This document shows positions 1 to 6,239 of a stretch of DNA of 11,080 bases, piece after piece. How positions within the stretch are numbered: position 1 is the stretch's first letter; the number at the start of each line of letters is the position of its first letter. The DNA comes from an uncultured Ruminococcus sp. (GTDB taxonomy: Bacteria > Bacillota > Clostridia > Oscillospirales > CAG-272). The translations under genes were made by a program, and so were the position numbers. The stretch covers positions 1-11,080 of the forward strand of contig URUL01000067.1 of assembly GCA_900551005.1 (NCBI GenBank), in the 5' to 3' direction. Below the pieces are notes generated by a model. That model saw nothing but the letters and a program-made list of their open reading frames with translations, did no database searches and was not told where the DNA came from.

Positions 1-67
1 AAGCAGTGATTTCAGACTAAAAAGTACCGAAAATCAACCAAAAGTCCTTATTTTACAGGACTTTTAC
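1..67. mobile_element. End of an element integrated in tRNA-Pro (putative)
   Basis: These bases sit where the 5' half of a tRNA-Pro gene should be, but they cannot form its D arm or acceptor stem. They contain an 8-bp inverted repeat, AAAAGTCC at 40-47 and GGACTTTT at 58-65, and a related copy AAAAGTACC at 20-28. Such short repeats near a tRNA junction resemble integrase arm-binding sites or an element-end hairpin; that is inference. No integrase gene is visible, so the element's type is unknown and its body lies left of the window. Confidence 0.45.
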
Positions 68-114
68 GGTTCGGGACCAAGAGGCCGGAGGTTCAAATCC
101 TCTCACTCCGACCA
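68..114 (+). tRNA. tRNA-Pro(CGG), 3' half only; likely att core
   Basis: The anticodon loop TTCGGGA (70-76) carries anticodon CGG followed by G37, typical of tRNA-Pro. The 3' anticodon strand CCAAG (77-81), a 5-nt variable loop (82-86), a T arm with loop TTCAAAT (87-103), the 3' acceptor strand CACTCCG (104-110), discriminator A and encoded CCA (112-114) follow. The 5' anticodon strand should be CTTGG but only its last GG is present, and no CGGAGTG acceptor 5' strand occurs upstream. The gene is therefore a 3' fragment. Tyrosine-recombinase elements often use this part of a tRNA gene as att core and leave such a displaced fragment at one end. A sequence rearrangement or misassembly is the alternative. 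Confidence 0.75.
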
Positions 115-115
115 T

Positions 116-163
116 ATCGAGTGTTCATAACGGATTTGAGTTATGGGCACTCGATTTCTTTTT
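116..163 (+). terminator. Rho-independent terminator of the tRNA-Pro locus
   Basis: A 16-bp stem (116-131 with 140-155, including two G-U pairs), an 8-nt loop and a T-rich tail TTCTTTTT lie directly after the tRNA CCA. This is presumably the original terminator of the intact tRNA gene, which supports the view that backbone sequence begins here. Confidence 0.8.
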
Positions 164-224
164 GAGGATATCGGACATTGACAATGGGAAACAGCTTCGC
201 TTGCGGAGCACTCTATAAGGAAAT

Positions 225-262
225 AAAAAGCGATAGAAAGCTCGAACTCTCTATCGCTTTTT
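225..262. terminator. Bidirectional terminator between tRNA-Pro and the mutY unit
   Basis: AAAAAGCGATAGA (225-237) and its exact complement (250-262) form a 13-bp stem with a 12-nt loop. Each strand ends in a run of five T, so it can stop leftward transcription from mutY as well as rightward read-through from the tRNA locus. Confidence 0.75.
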
Positions 263-313
263 GTATTATCACCCGCGGTGGCAAGCAAGGATCTCAGAAA
301 GATAGACCGGAAT

Positions 314-475
314 TTATACAAACAGGAAAAGCAGCACAGACAGCACCGGCAAAACAACTCCGAATATAAACTCTGCAAGACCGGCCGTCGCAGTATACCG
401 TTCCGTTTTTCTTCCGCATTTGAAATCTTCTGCAAACCCGTGGATAAGATCATATTTTTTGCAAAAGTATACTTT
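314..475 (-). other. Open stretch ending in a hydrophobic helix, no start codon
   Basis: The 263-494 gap between mutY and its terminator holds no convincing gene. On the minus strand a frame open from the stop at 476-478 to the TAA at 314-316 (53 codons) ends in a transmembrane-like segment, EFIFGVVLPVLSVLLFLFV, immediately before the stop. The N-terminal part is charged (KKYDLIHGFAEDF, then CGRKTERY). There is no ATG, GTG, TTG or CTG in the frame. An ATG (451-453) opens a neighbouring frame, so a frameshifted small membrane-protein gene is possible; chance is equally possible. Confidence 0.2.
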
Positions 476-494
476 TTAAGCCTGCAAGTGCGTT

Positions 495-1604
495 TTATTC
501 TTCATATATAATCCGAGCATAGACACGAAAGGCAGAGGGCAGGGCATATGTCGATCTCAGCTCCTCGCGCGTGACAAAAATCAGGGAGGAATCTGCATTT
601 TGTGTTTTTTTAATTTGAAGGCGGCGCGCCTGCATATGCCAGATGAGGTGTGTGAAAACATGGCGTGCATCGGGCGCGGCAAGACTGTCGATGGCAAGAA
701 GTCCGTGCTCTTTGCAAAAATCACACGCTAACATGTCAAGAAAAGCTTCGTTTTCATTGATTTTTTCGATTGGCAGATCTACGGAGGGCAGTTCCCACAT
801 GCCTGCCAAAAGACCTTCCGTCGGACGACGGCGGATGGCATAGCGTCCTTCCTCATCGCATAGCAGTAATACGAGCTTCGCTACGGTCCTTTTCTCCTTT
901 TTGGAAACACGGTAGGGAATCTCGGCATAGCTGCCCTCTGCCTTTGCACGGCACAAAGCGGCGAGCGGACAAGCTTCGCATGCAGGGATACGGTTCGGCA
1001 CGCACACCACCTCTCCCAATTCCATTAGACCCTGTGTGAGTGCGGCAGGATCATCTGCCATAGCGTATACCGCATACAGGGAAACGGTGATCCGTGTTGT
1101 TGTGGCGGGGGCCAATACATTCGCGCGGTCCCCCGTCAGACGCGCTATTACGCGCAGGACGTTTCCGTCCACGGCGGGGGTGGGCAAGCCGTAAGCAATC
1201 GAGGCAATGGCACCCGCGGTATATTCCCCTATACCGGGCATGGCAAGAAGCTCGTCATAGCTTCTCGGCATTTCGCCGCGATACTTTTCCATGACGATCT
1301 GCGCGGCGCGACGTAAATTGCGGGCACGGCTGTAATAACCGAGTCCCTCCCAAAGCTTCATCAATTGATCTTCGGGCATGGATGCCAAGGCATCAACGGT
1401 AGGAGCGGCGGCGATAAAGCGGAGATAATACGGCTTTGCCGCCTCAATGCGTGTTTGCTGAAGCATAATTTCGGAAAGCCAAACATGGTAGGGAGTCGCC
1501 TCTGTCCGCCAAGGCAGAGGACGGGCATTTTCCCGATACCATGACGTAAGCGGTGCTACGACAGAGGCAAGGCTTTCGCCTGTTGATAAGGTATATTCAT
1601 TCAT
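495..1604 (-). CDS. mutY: A/G-specific adenine glycosylase MutY
   Basis: MutY removes adenine mispaired with 8-oxoguanine, the first step of base excision repair that prevents G:C to T:A changes. The 369-residue product has the WY-x2-NAR-x-LPWR N-terminus, catalytic Glu45 in SEIMLQQT, a helix-hairpin-helix at about 119-133 (LLAMPGIGEYTAGAI), the catalytic Asp146 in VDGNV, four cluster cysteines (201, 209, 212, 218) for a 4Fe-4S cluster, and a C-terminal MutT-like domain that recognises 8-oxoguanine from about 225. The length is normal. The first cysteine gap is seven residues; E. coli MutY has six. The start at 1604 has no clear ribosome site but fits the family N-terminus. mutY lies 127 bp beyond rpiB and may have its own promoter, which I could not identify. 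Confidence 0.96.
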   Translation of the reverse strand: MNEYTLSTGESLASVVAPLTSWYRENARPLPWRTEATPYHVWLSEIMLQQTRIEAAKPYYLRFIAAAPTVDALASMPEDQLMKLWEGLGYYSRARNLRRAAQIVMEKYRGEMPRSYDELLAMPGIGEYTAGAIASIAYGLPTPAVDGNVLRVIARLTGDRANVLAPATTTRITVSLYAVYAMADDPAALTQGLMELGEVVCVPNRIPACEACPLAALCRAKAEGSYAEIPYRVSKKEKRTVAKLVLLLCDEEGRYAIRRRPTEGLLAGMWELPSVDLPIEKINENEAFLDMLACDFCKEHGLLAIDSLAAPDARHVFTHLIWHMQARRLQIKKTQNADSSLIFVTREELRSTYALPSAFRVYARIIYEE

Positions 1605-1638
1605 ATCGCTTTAGATGGCAAACTGCCATATTTCTTGA

Positions 1639-1680
1639 TATCGCGCCCCATGAAATCAATGAGGCGCGATACCGTTTTTT
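1639..1680 (+). terminator. Plus-strand terminator-like hairpin between rpiB and mutY
   Basis: TATCGCGCC (1639-1647) pairs with GGCGCGATA (1663-1671), extended by CAT/ATG across one mismatch, and is followed by CCGTTTTTT. The T run is on the plus strand, whereas both flanking genes are on the minus strand. It would stop antisense transcripts heading away from mutY, not mRNA of rpiB or mutY. Confidence 0.6.
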
Positions 1681-1703
1681 CGTTATTCGATTCTGTGACT
1701 GCT

Positions 1704-1728
1704 CAAAAAGTCGAAGCTTTCGCTTTTG
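1704..1728 (-). terminator. Possible terminator after rpiB
   Basis: Just past the rpiB stop the minus strand reads CAAAAGCGAA, loop AGC, TTCG, an unpaired A, then CTTTTTG. This gives an imperfect stem whose 3' arm contains T5. It is weak as an intrinsic terminator because the T run is part of the stem. Confidence 0.35.
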
Positions 1729-1731
1729 CGC

Positions 1732-2160
1732 TTATTTTTCGAGCATGTCTATGCGGCGCTGATGACGACCGCCTTCAAATTCCGTTTCCACGAATATTTT
1801 TGCAATCTCTTCTGCCGTGGAGATACCGATGATCCTTGCACCCATACAGAGTACATTCGCATTGTTGTGCAGACGGGTAAACTTGGCAGAGACGGTATCA
1901 CCGCAGAGGGCGGCACGTATGCCGCGATGCTTGTTTGCCGCGATGCTCATGCCGATTCCCGTGCCGCATACGAGTATTCCGAAATCCGCACCGGCATTGA
2001 CAGCATTGCAGACCTTTTCCGCATATTCGGGATAGTCTACCGAGGCATCGGAGTTTGTTCCCATATCGATACATTCATAGCTCATGCCGCCGAACATTTT
2101 TATAAGCTCATTTTTATATGCATATCCTGCATGGTCTGCGCCGAAAACGATTTTTTTCAT
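1732..2160 (-). CDS. rpiB: Ribose-5-phosphate isomerase B
   Basis: RpiB interconverts ribose 5-phosphate and ribulose 5-phosphate in the non-oxidative pentose phosphate pathway. The 142-residue product shows the family N-terminus with Asp9-His10 (GADHAG), the catalytic Cys65 in LVCGTGIGMS, the HNNANVLCMGAR segment with His98, and the C-terminal GGRHQRR phosphate-binding arginines. RpiB proteins are usually about 145-150 residues. I chose the second ATG (2160): AGAGGA lies 6 nt upstream of it, while the ATG at 2166 abuts the ribosome site. The gene lies 45 bp after tsaB and is probably co-transcribed with it. An allose-6-phosphate isomerase role is possible but no allose genes are nearby. Confidence 0.95.
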   Translation of the reverse strand: MKKIVFGADHAGYAYKNELIKMFGGMSYECIDMGTNSDASVDYPEYAEKVCNAVNAGADFGILVCGTGIGMSIAANKHRGIRAALCGDTVSAKFTRLHNNANVLCMGARIIGISTAEEIAKIFVETEFEGGRHQRRIDMLEK

Positions 2161-2205
2161 GTTCATTCCTCTTTCTTCGGATTATTTTATCTGTACTGTT
2201 TTCTT

Positions 2206-2913
2206 TTATACTGTTTTCTGTTCTTTTTCCGTAAGCTCGCGTTCCGCCTGGGAAGCACGCAGATATACGGGCAAAAGAGCCGAATCGCCGAAAATGCTTT
2301 TATCTTCCGCTTTTTCGTAGATATCAAGAGCAAGCAGTGCCGTGGAGTAGCCGTTCTGCGGTATAAGCAGACGCGGCGTTTCCTGGATGGCGACGGCTTT
2401 TTTCAGAATCGGATATCCGTCGCCCGCCGCATATATCGGCTTATCATAGGCAGCAAGCGCTGCCGAAAGCTCCGCAAGCGAGATCAGTCTGTCCTCGCAA
2501 AGACGGATCAATATGCCGTTTTCAAGACGGAAGAGCGCATTGTAAAGCTGATTTCTTCTCGCATCCATGACAGGGCAGAGTATGCAGTCCTCACTCAGCG
2601 TCCGCAGATTATATGCGAGAGATGCAAGCGTTGAAACGCCGATGCAGGGCTTGCCTGAAGCAAAAGCCAGCCCTTTTATTTCGGAAATGCCTATGCGTAC
2701 ACCGGTGAAAGATCCCGGACCTGCCGTGACGGCAAACATATCTATATCGGAAACCGACATATGAAGCGATTCGAGAGCCGTTTTTATCATCGGGAGCACC
2801 GTTTCGCTGTGCGTCAGTCCCGCTTCCAGTGTGAAAACGGCAAGTGGCTCATGATTTTCGGTGATTGCCACAGAAGCGGATTTGGCTGTCGTATCGAGAG
2901 CTAAGATCTTCAT
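2206..2913 (-). CDS. tsaB: tRNA t6A threonylcarbamoyladenosine factor TsaB
   Basis: TsaB is an ASKHA-fold partner of TsaD. With TsaE it supports transfer of the threonylcarbamoyl group to A37 of ANN-decoding tRNAs. The 235-residue product begins MKILALDTTAKSASVAIT and contains LTHSETVLPMIK and AGPGSFTGVRIG, the TsaB hallmarks. The start at 2913 is set by this conserved N-terminus; a TTG at 2946 would add 11 residues but sits only about 1 nt from AAAGGA. The ribosome site therefore does not clearly decide the start, and an 8-bp hairpin lies between AAAGGA and the ATG. The gene follows tsaE by 55 bp; tsaD, often adjacent, is not in the window. Confidence 0.95.
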   Translation of the reverse strand: MKILALDTTAKSASVAITENHEPLAVFTLEAGLTHSETVLPMIKTALESLHMSVSDIDMFAVTAGPGSFTGVRIGISEIKGLAFASGKPCIGVSTLASLAYNLRTLSEDCILCPVMDARRNQLYNALFRLENGILIRLCEDRLISLAELSAALAAYDKPIYAAGDGYPILKKAVAIQETPRLLIPQNGYSTALLALDIYEKAEDKSIFGDSALLPVYLRASQAERELTEKEQKTV

Positions 2914-2925
2914 TATAAATCTGTG

Positions 2926-2945
2926 TGAAAGTAATGATACTTTCA
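2926..2945 (-). promoter_or_regulatory. Hairpin between ribosome site and tsaB start
   Basis: TGAAAGTA (2926-2933) and TACTTTCA (2938-2945) form a perfect 8-bp stem with a 4-nt loop in the tsaE-tsaB gap. The only good ribosome-site-like sequence, AAAGGA at 2948-2953, is just upstream of the hairpin. Folding would cut the distance to the ATG at 2913 from 34 to about 14 nt. A role in translation or mRNA stability is inference. Confidence 0.4.
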
Positions 2946-2968
2946 AATCCTTTCTTTTCCGTGCGTTT

Positions 2969-3382
2969 TTATTCTATGCTTATCCGGCGGGTATCGGGGC
3001 TGTCAGAGAGCTTACTGATGGAAACCTTTACCGCACCGTCAGGAATAAAATCGGTGATATTTTCGCACCATTCGGCGATACATATGCCGCCTGCGTCCAG
3101 ATAATCGAAAAAGCCGCATGAATAAAGCGCTTCCTCGCCGTCTATACGGTACATATCAAAATGATAAAGCGGTATATTCCCGCGATAGGCATTGACGATG
3201 GTATATGTCGGACTCTGTACGCGGATACCGGGGCAAAGCACGCTTGCCACTCCGCGGACAAAAGCTGTTTTTCCCACGCCGAGGTCGCCGTACATAGCTA
3301 CGAAGTCGCCGCTTTTCAGCTTTTGCGCGAGTGCTTGTCCGAGCTCTTCCGTTTCTCTCGGAGAATTTGTTATATATTCCAT
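2969..3382 (-). CDS. tsaE: tRNA t6A biosynthesis ATPase TsaE
   Basis: TsaE is the P-loop ATPase that cycles the TsaB-TsaD complex in t6A synthesis. The 137-residue product has the Walker A motif GDLGVGKTAF (32-41, Lys38-Thr39), SPTYTI at 58-63, HFDMYR at 75-80 and a conserved AEW (103-105), in the usual order and at normal length. The start at 3382 is preceded by AAGGG with a 6-7 nt spacer. The desulfurase stop codon TAA overlaps this site and only 9 bp separate the genes, so they are almost certainly one transcript and may be translationally coupled. Confidence 0.96.
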   Translation of the reverse strand: MEYITNSPRETEELGQALAQKLKSGDFVAMYGDLGVGKTAFVRGVASVLCPGIRVQSPTYTIVNAYRGNIPLYHFDMYRIDGEEALYSCGFFDYLDAGGICIAEWCENITDFIPDGAVKVSISKLSDSPDTRRISIE

Positions 3383-3391
3383 AGTAAACCC

Positions 3392-4573
3392 TTATTTTCT
3401 TCTTGCAAGATGCGAAATCCCGTCTGCGAGACCCGCGATGAGATTATCGATATCTTCATGCGTATTTGTCAGTCCGAAGCTGATGCGTATCGTACAGTCG
3501 GCGAGTGCATCGGAAAGTCCGAAGGAAGAGAGCGCACTGCTTTTGTGCTTGGTATTTGAGGAACATGCCGAGCCGGATGAAACATAGACACCGCGCGCAG
3601 AAAGATGATGGAGCATTGTTTCACTGCGTATTTTCGGTACGGTAAGGCTGACGATATGCTTGACACGGACGGCAGGCTCATTTATGATCACGGAGCCTTC
3701 GGGAAGAGAAGTGAGCTTTTCGCAGAGATAGCCGCAGAGGTCGGCAAAATGAGCTGCATTGGCTGCCATATCCGCACCGATGGCTTTTGCGGCGGCACCA
3801 AAGCCTATTATGCCGACGACATTTTCGGTGCCGGAGCGCAATCCCTGCTCCTGACCGCCGCCGAAAATGACGGGCGAGATATTTCCGTTTTTCAGTATTT
3901 TTTCCGATATATAGAGCGCGCCGACACCTTTCGGTCCGTATATCTTATGCGAGGATACCGATATGAGGTCGGCATCGGGAAAACGCGCGAGCGGAAATTT
4001 GCAGAAGGCTTGGACGGCATCGAAATGAATGCTTGCATCGGGAGCAAGCTCACGTGCGGCTTTCACGATATTTTCGAGATCGTGAAGCGCACCTGTCTCG
4101 TTATTTACCGCCATGGCGGAAACGAGAACGACACTCTTGTCGAGCTCGCGACGGTATTTTTCCATATCCCAGATGCCGCGCGGCGACGGTATGGTCACAA
4201 CATTGAAGCCGAGCGAGGAGAGATGCTTGCCGCACTCGATAACAGAGGAATGCTCCGATTCGCCGAGTATGATTTTGCCGCCTGCAAATCGTTTTTTCGA
4301 CATGGCTGTGCCGATGATGGCGAGATTATTTGCCTCCGTGCCGCACGATGTGAAAACGATCTGCCTGTCCGCCTTTTTGACGTCGGCGAGCTTCTGGCGA
4401 GTCATCGTCTCTGCTATATTGGCGCGGGCTTCGCTGATTGCTTTTTCCGCTTCCAACCCCATCATATGGAGGGAAGAGGGATTCCCGTAAATTTCGGCGG
4501 TCGCATGCTCCATTGCCGCCACTGCCGCTTCGCAGGGCTTTGTCGTGGCGGCGTTGTCAAGATAAGATACCAT
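3392..4573 (-). CDS. Cysteine desulfurase, NifS/IscS type
   Basis: This PLP enzyme takes sulfur from cysteine as an enzyme-bound persulfide for Fe-S clusters or tRNA thiolation. The 393-residue product has YLDNAATTKP at the N-terminus, GTE at 79-80 region, His108, NNETG (157-161), DAVQ (185-188), the PLP lysine Lys210 in SSHKIYGPKG, RSGTEN (246-251), and catalytic Cys337 in a flexible loop (SSGSACSS). Length and motif order fit class I, IscS/NifS. GGAGG lies 5 nt before the ATG at 4573. No iscU, mnmA or thiI is adjacent, so the acceptor cannot be named and I give no symbol. Its placement ahead of tsaE and tsaB suggests tRNA modification as one use, which is inference. Confidence 0.93.
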   Translation of the reverse strand: MVSYLDNAATTKPCEAAVAAMEHATAEIYGNPSSLHMMGLEAEKAISEARANIAETMTRQKLADVKKADRQIVFTSCGTEANNLAIIGTAMSKKRFAGGKIILGESEHSSVIECGKHLSSLGFNVVTIPSPRGIWDMEKYRRELDKSVVLVSAMAVNNETGALHDLENIVKAARELAPDASIHFDAVQAFCKFPLARFPDADLISVSSHKIYGPKGVGALYISEKILKNGNISPVIFGGGQEQGLRSGTENVVGIIGFGAAAKAIGADMAANAAHFADLCGYLCEKLTSLPEGSVIINEPAVRVKHIVSLTVPKIRSETMLHHLSARGVYVSSGSACSSNTKHKSSALSSFGLSDALADCTIRISFGLTNTHEDIDNLIAGLADGISHLARRK

Positions 4574-4585
4574 TTTGTCCTCCGC

Positions 4586-5104
4586 TCAGAATCTGATATT
4601 TTCTATCATCTTCTCGGCGCTTTCCAGTCCGCCTTCGTAGTTTTCCGCAGTCGTGAAATACGTGAAGATATACAGATGATATTTATATGCGCCGACGACC
4701 TGGAGTGCCGTATATTCATTTTCTCCTATTTTGAAGGTGAGAACGTATTTGCATGCGGGCACATTTCCGAGCATCTGATCCTCGGTATACGATTCCGTAA
4801 GGGTGGCGCCCTTGAATGTGTCACCGAGAGTTTTCATATAATAATTTTTGTAGTAATCATCGATGCTTTCATAGCCGTCTTCAGGCGTTACCTGAGTCAT
4901 GCTGACGGTTCTTCCCGCTGTATCGCTCGCGGCGGCAAAGCCGTTTGAAACATCAATATTCCATGTTGCAGGCACGAAGAAGTCGTATTCTATGAAGGTG
5001 CTTTCCACGCGTTTCATGCCACTGGGAACATCGCTTTTTCCGCAGGAAACGAGCGCGGATGTGAGAATCAGTACAGTCATTGACAATGCCAATATTTTTT
5101 TCAT
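4586..5104 (-). CDS. Small lipoprotein, possible PsbP-like fold
   Basis: The first gene of the desulfurase-tsaE-tsaB-rpiB unit encodes 172 residues. The N-terminus is a lipoprotein signal: MKK, a hydrophobic core, then the lipobox LVSC with Cys21. The mature part has EYDFFVPATWNIDV, a DTAGRTVSMTQ strand, a helix-like SIDDYYKNYYM, and a final strand-rich part (ALQVVGAYKYHLYIFTYF) followed by the helix EGGLESAEKMIENIRF. This pattern resembles PsbP/Mog1-like lipoproteins of clostridia, a guess from pattern only. The protein should be anchored outside the membrane. GGAG stands 8 nt before the ATG, and the TGA stop is 12 bp before the desulfurase start, so the two genes share a transcript. The function is unknown. 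Confidence 0.85.
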   Translation of the reverse strand: MKKILALSMTVLILTSALVSCGKSDVPSGMKRVESTFIEYDFFVPATWNIDVSNGFAAASDTAGRTVSMTQVTPEDGYESIDDYYKNYYMKTLGDTFKGATLTESYTEDQMLGNVPACKYVLTFKIGENEYTALQVVGAYKYHLYIFTYFTTAENYEGGLESAEKMIENIRF

Positions 5105-5165
5105 GTTTTTTACTCCGTTTATTTTATTTTTATTTTGATTTTCGAAAATATATTATATTTTTATT

Positions 5166-5194
5166 ATTATACATCTTATAGCGGCACATGTCAA
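5166..5194 (-). promoter_or_regulatory. Sigma-A promoter of the lipoprotein-desulfurase-tsaE-tsaB-rpiB unit
   Basis: On the minus strand a consensus TTGACA (5189-5194) is followed after exactly 17 bp by a consensus TATAAT (5166-5171). Transcription would start near 5159, giving a leader of about 55 nt that is very AT-rich. This is the strongest promoter match in the window. Confidence 0.85.
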
Positions 5195-5204
5195 TAAACA
5201 CGAG

Positions 5205-5238
5205 AAAAAAAGTGAGGCTATATTATCAGCCTCACTTT
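5205..5238 (-). terminator. Terminator of the two-helix membrane protein gene
   Basis: An 11-bp perfect stem (5209-5219 with 5228-5238) and an 8-nt loop end on the minus strand in a run of seven T. It lies 15 bp past the stop at 5254 and 10 bp before the next promoter, which cleanly separates the two units. Confidence 0.9.
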
Positions 5239-5253
5239 GATAAAGCATCATTT

Positions 5254-5952
5254 TCAGTTTTCAGCCTTTGCCCGCTTTATGAGCATGTTTATGTTTTCAG
5301 CGGCACTTTCCACAAGCGCATTCGGCGCTGTCGGTGCGCGGAATACATTGATTCCTTCTCTGTAAATGACAAATTCCGATGTCTTCATTTCACAGTTGTT
5401 TTTCCCGTCATGAAATTCCGTCATACGGTCGGTTACCTCGACGCGGTCAGTTTCCGTGAAGAGAAATTCATTTGTTTCTTCGCTTTTTCTGTCATCTGTG
5501 AGTGAAAAAGTTTTCTTTGACGTAACAACGCTGTTTTTCGTTATGATTATGGCGGCGACAGAATATTCCGATGCGCGTATTTTGCCGTCCAGTCCGCGGC
5601 GCACGAGTGCATTTTCAGAGTCGAAAATATATCCTGCGATAACTATGGAATCGGCATTCGGAGAGAGCGCGCCGTAGAGGGCGAGCTCATCTATCTTTTT
5701 TTTCAGATAGCCGTCTGTTTCATTTTTTATCTGCTCGTCTATGTCTTTATCGCTTGAGCGACCCCACTTGGGAACAAAGGCAAGAAGCGCACCGATGACG
5801 GCGAGTGCCAGACCGATCGTGAAAAGATAGAAATAGAGCCAGAATGCGCGCTGCAGCACGACCAATGCTACACCTACGGCGAGCATGGCTATGCCTATGT
5901 AAAAATGCGTATTATTGCTTCGGAAGTACTTTTCGTTTTGCTTAAAGTCCAT
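5254..5952 (-). CDS. Unrecognised membrane protein, two N-terminal helices
   Basis: I do not recognise this 232-residue protein. It has a short charged N-terminus (MDFKQNEKYFRSNN), two adjacent hydrophobic segments (about 17-35 and 38-60, separated by LQRAFW), then a soluble domain of about 170 residues rich in charged and beta-prone stretches (YSVAAIIITKNSVVTSKKTFSL, split here as seen; later EFVIYREGINVF). Both helices being so close implies a hairpin anchor with the large domain probably in the cytoplasm. The start at 5952 is chosen because GAGGAG lies 6 nt upstream; the ATG at 5991 has no such site. The gene is monocistronic, with its own promoter and terminator. Confidence 0.85.
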   Translation of the reverse strand: MDFKQNEKYFRSNNTHFYIGIAMLAVGVALVVLQRAFWLYFYLFTIGLALAVIGALLAFVPKWGRSSDKDIDEQIKNETDGYLKKKIDELALYGALSPNADSIVIAGYIFDSENALVRRGLDGKIRASEYSVAAIIITKNSVVTSKKTFSLTDDRKSEETNEFLFTETDRVEVTDRMTEFHDGKNNCEMKTSEFVIYREGINVFRAPTAPNALVESAAENINMLIKRAKAEN

Positions 5953-6067
5953 ATTTTTCTCCTCAGTTTGATTTTTTATTGCCGGCTTCAAATATATAGT
6001 GTCTGATACGGCGATTTGGTTTGCTATTTTTAAAAAAAATTTTTACGTCAGTTTTTATTGCATCTTC

Positions 6068-6096
6068 ATTTTAGCATATATAAGTGCGGAATTCAA
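6068..6096 (-). promoter_or_regulatory. Promoter of the two-helix membrane protein gene
   Basis: The minus strand carries TTGAAT (6091-6096), a 17-bp spacer and TAAAAT (6068-6073) with an upstream TG, giving an extended -10. Transcription from about 6061 would leave a leader near 110 nt that has an A/T-rich run but no riboswitch I recognise. Confidence 0.6.
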
Positions 6097-6148
6097 TAAC
6101 GTATCGATTGATGTATCTCTCAAGTCGGTTGAGTTTATAAAACAAAAT

Positions 6149-6208
6149 TTATTTTCCGAGAGCTTCTTTCGCAGCCGTTCTAATACTTTTTTCATCCATG
6201 AACGTCAT
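6149..6208 (-). other. Short open frame after queT (19 codons)
   Basis: The 287-bp gap between queT and the membrane protein gene contains a short frame on the minus strand, MTFMDEKSIRTAAKEALGK, ending in TAA. It has no ribosome site. The frame is continuous upstream, without a stop, into the shifted frame of queT at its A8 run, so it could be an alternative queT tail, a decayed remnant or chance. A small GCGG/CCGC hairpin lies just upstream. Nothing else is supported here apart from the promoter. Confidence 0.2.
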
Positions 6209-6239
6209 ATATGCGGAAAGTGCCGCAAGCCTCTGCTTT

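Noticed and set aside
1..110. Group I intron ending in the tRNA-Pro anticodon arm
   Set aside because: The GACT/AGTC pairing near 15-46 hints at P7, but no P8 hairpin fits between the strands, and the splice point would lie in the anticodon stem. An integration junction explains the data better, though the upstream part is not visible.
103..453. 116-codon minus-strand frame
   Set aside because: It crosses the bidirectional terminator, the tRNA terminator and the tRNA T arm, so it cannot be a normal gene.
1726..2634. 302-codon plus-strand frame opposite rpiB and tsaB
   Set aside because: Antisense shadow of two recognised genes.
3605..4948. 447-codon plus-strand frame opposite the desulfurase and lipoprotein genes
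   Set aside because: It is the antisense shadow of two well-supported genes and shows no domain or ribosome site.
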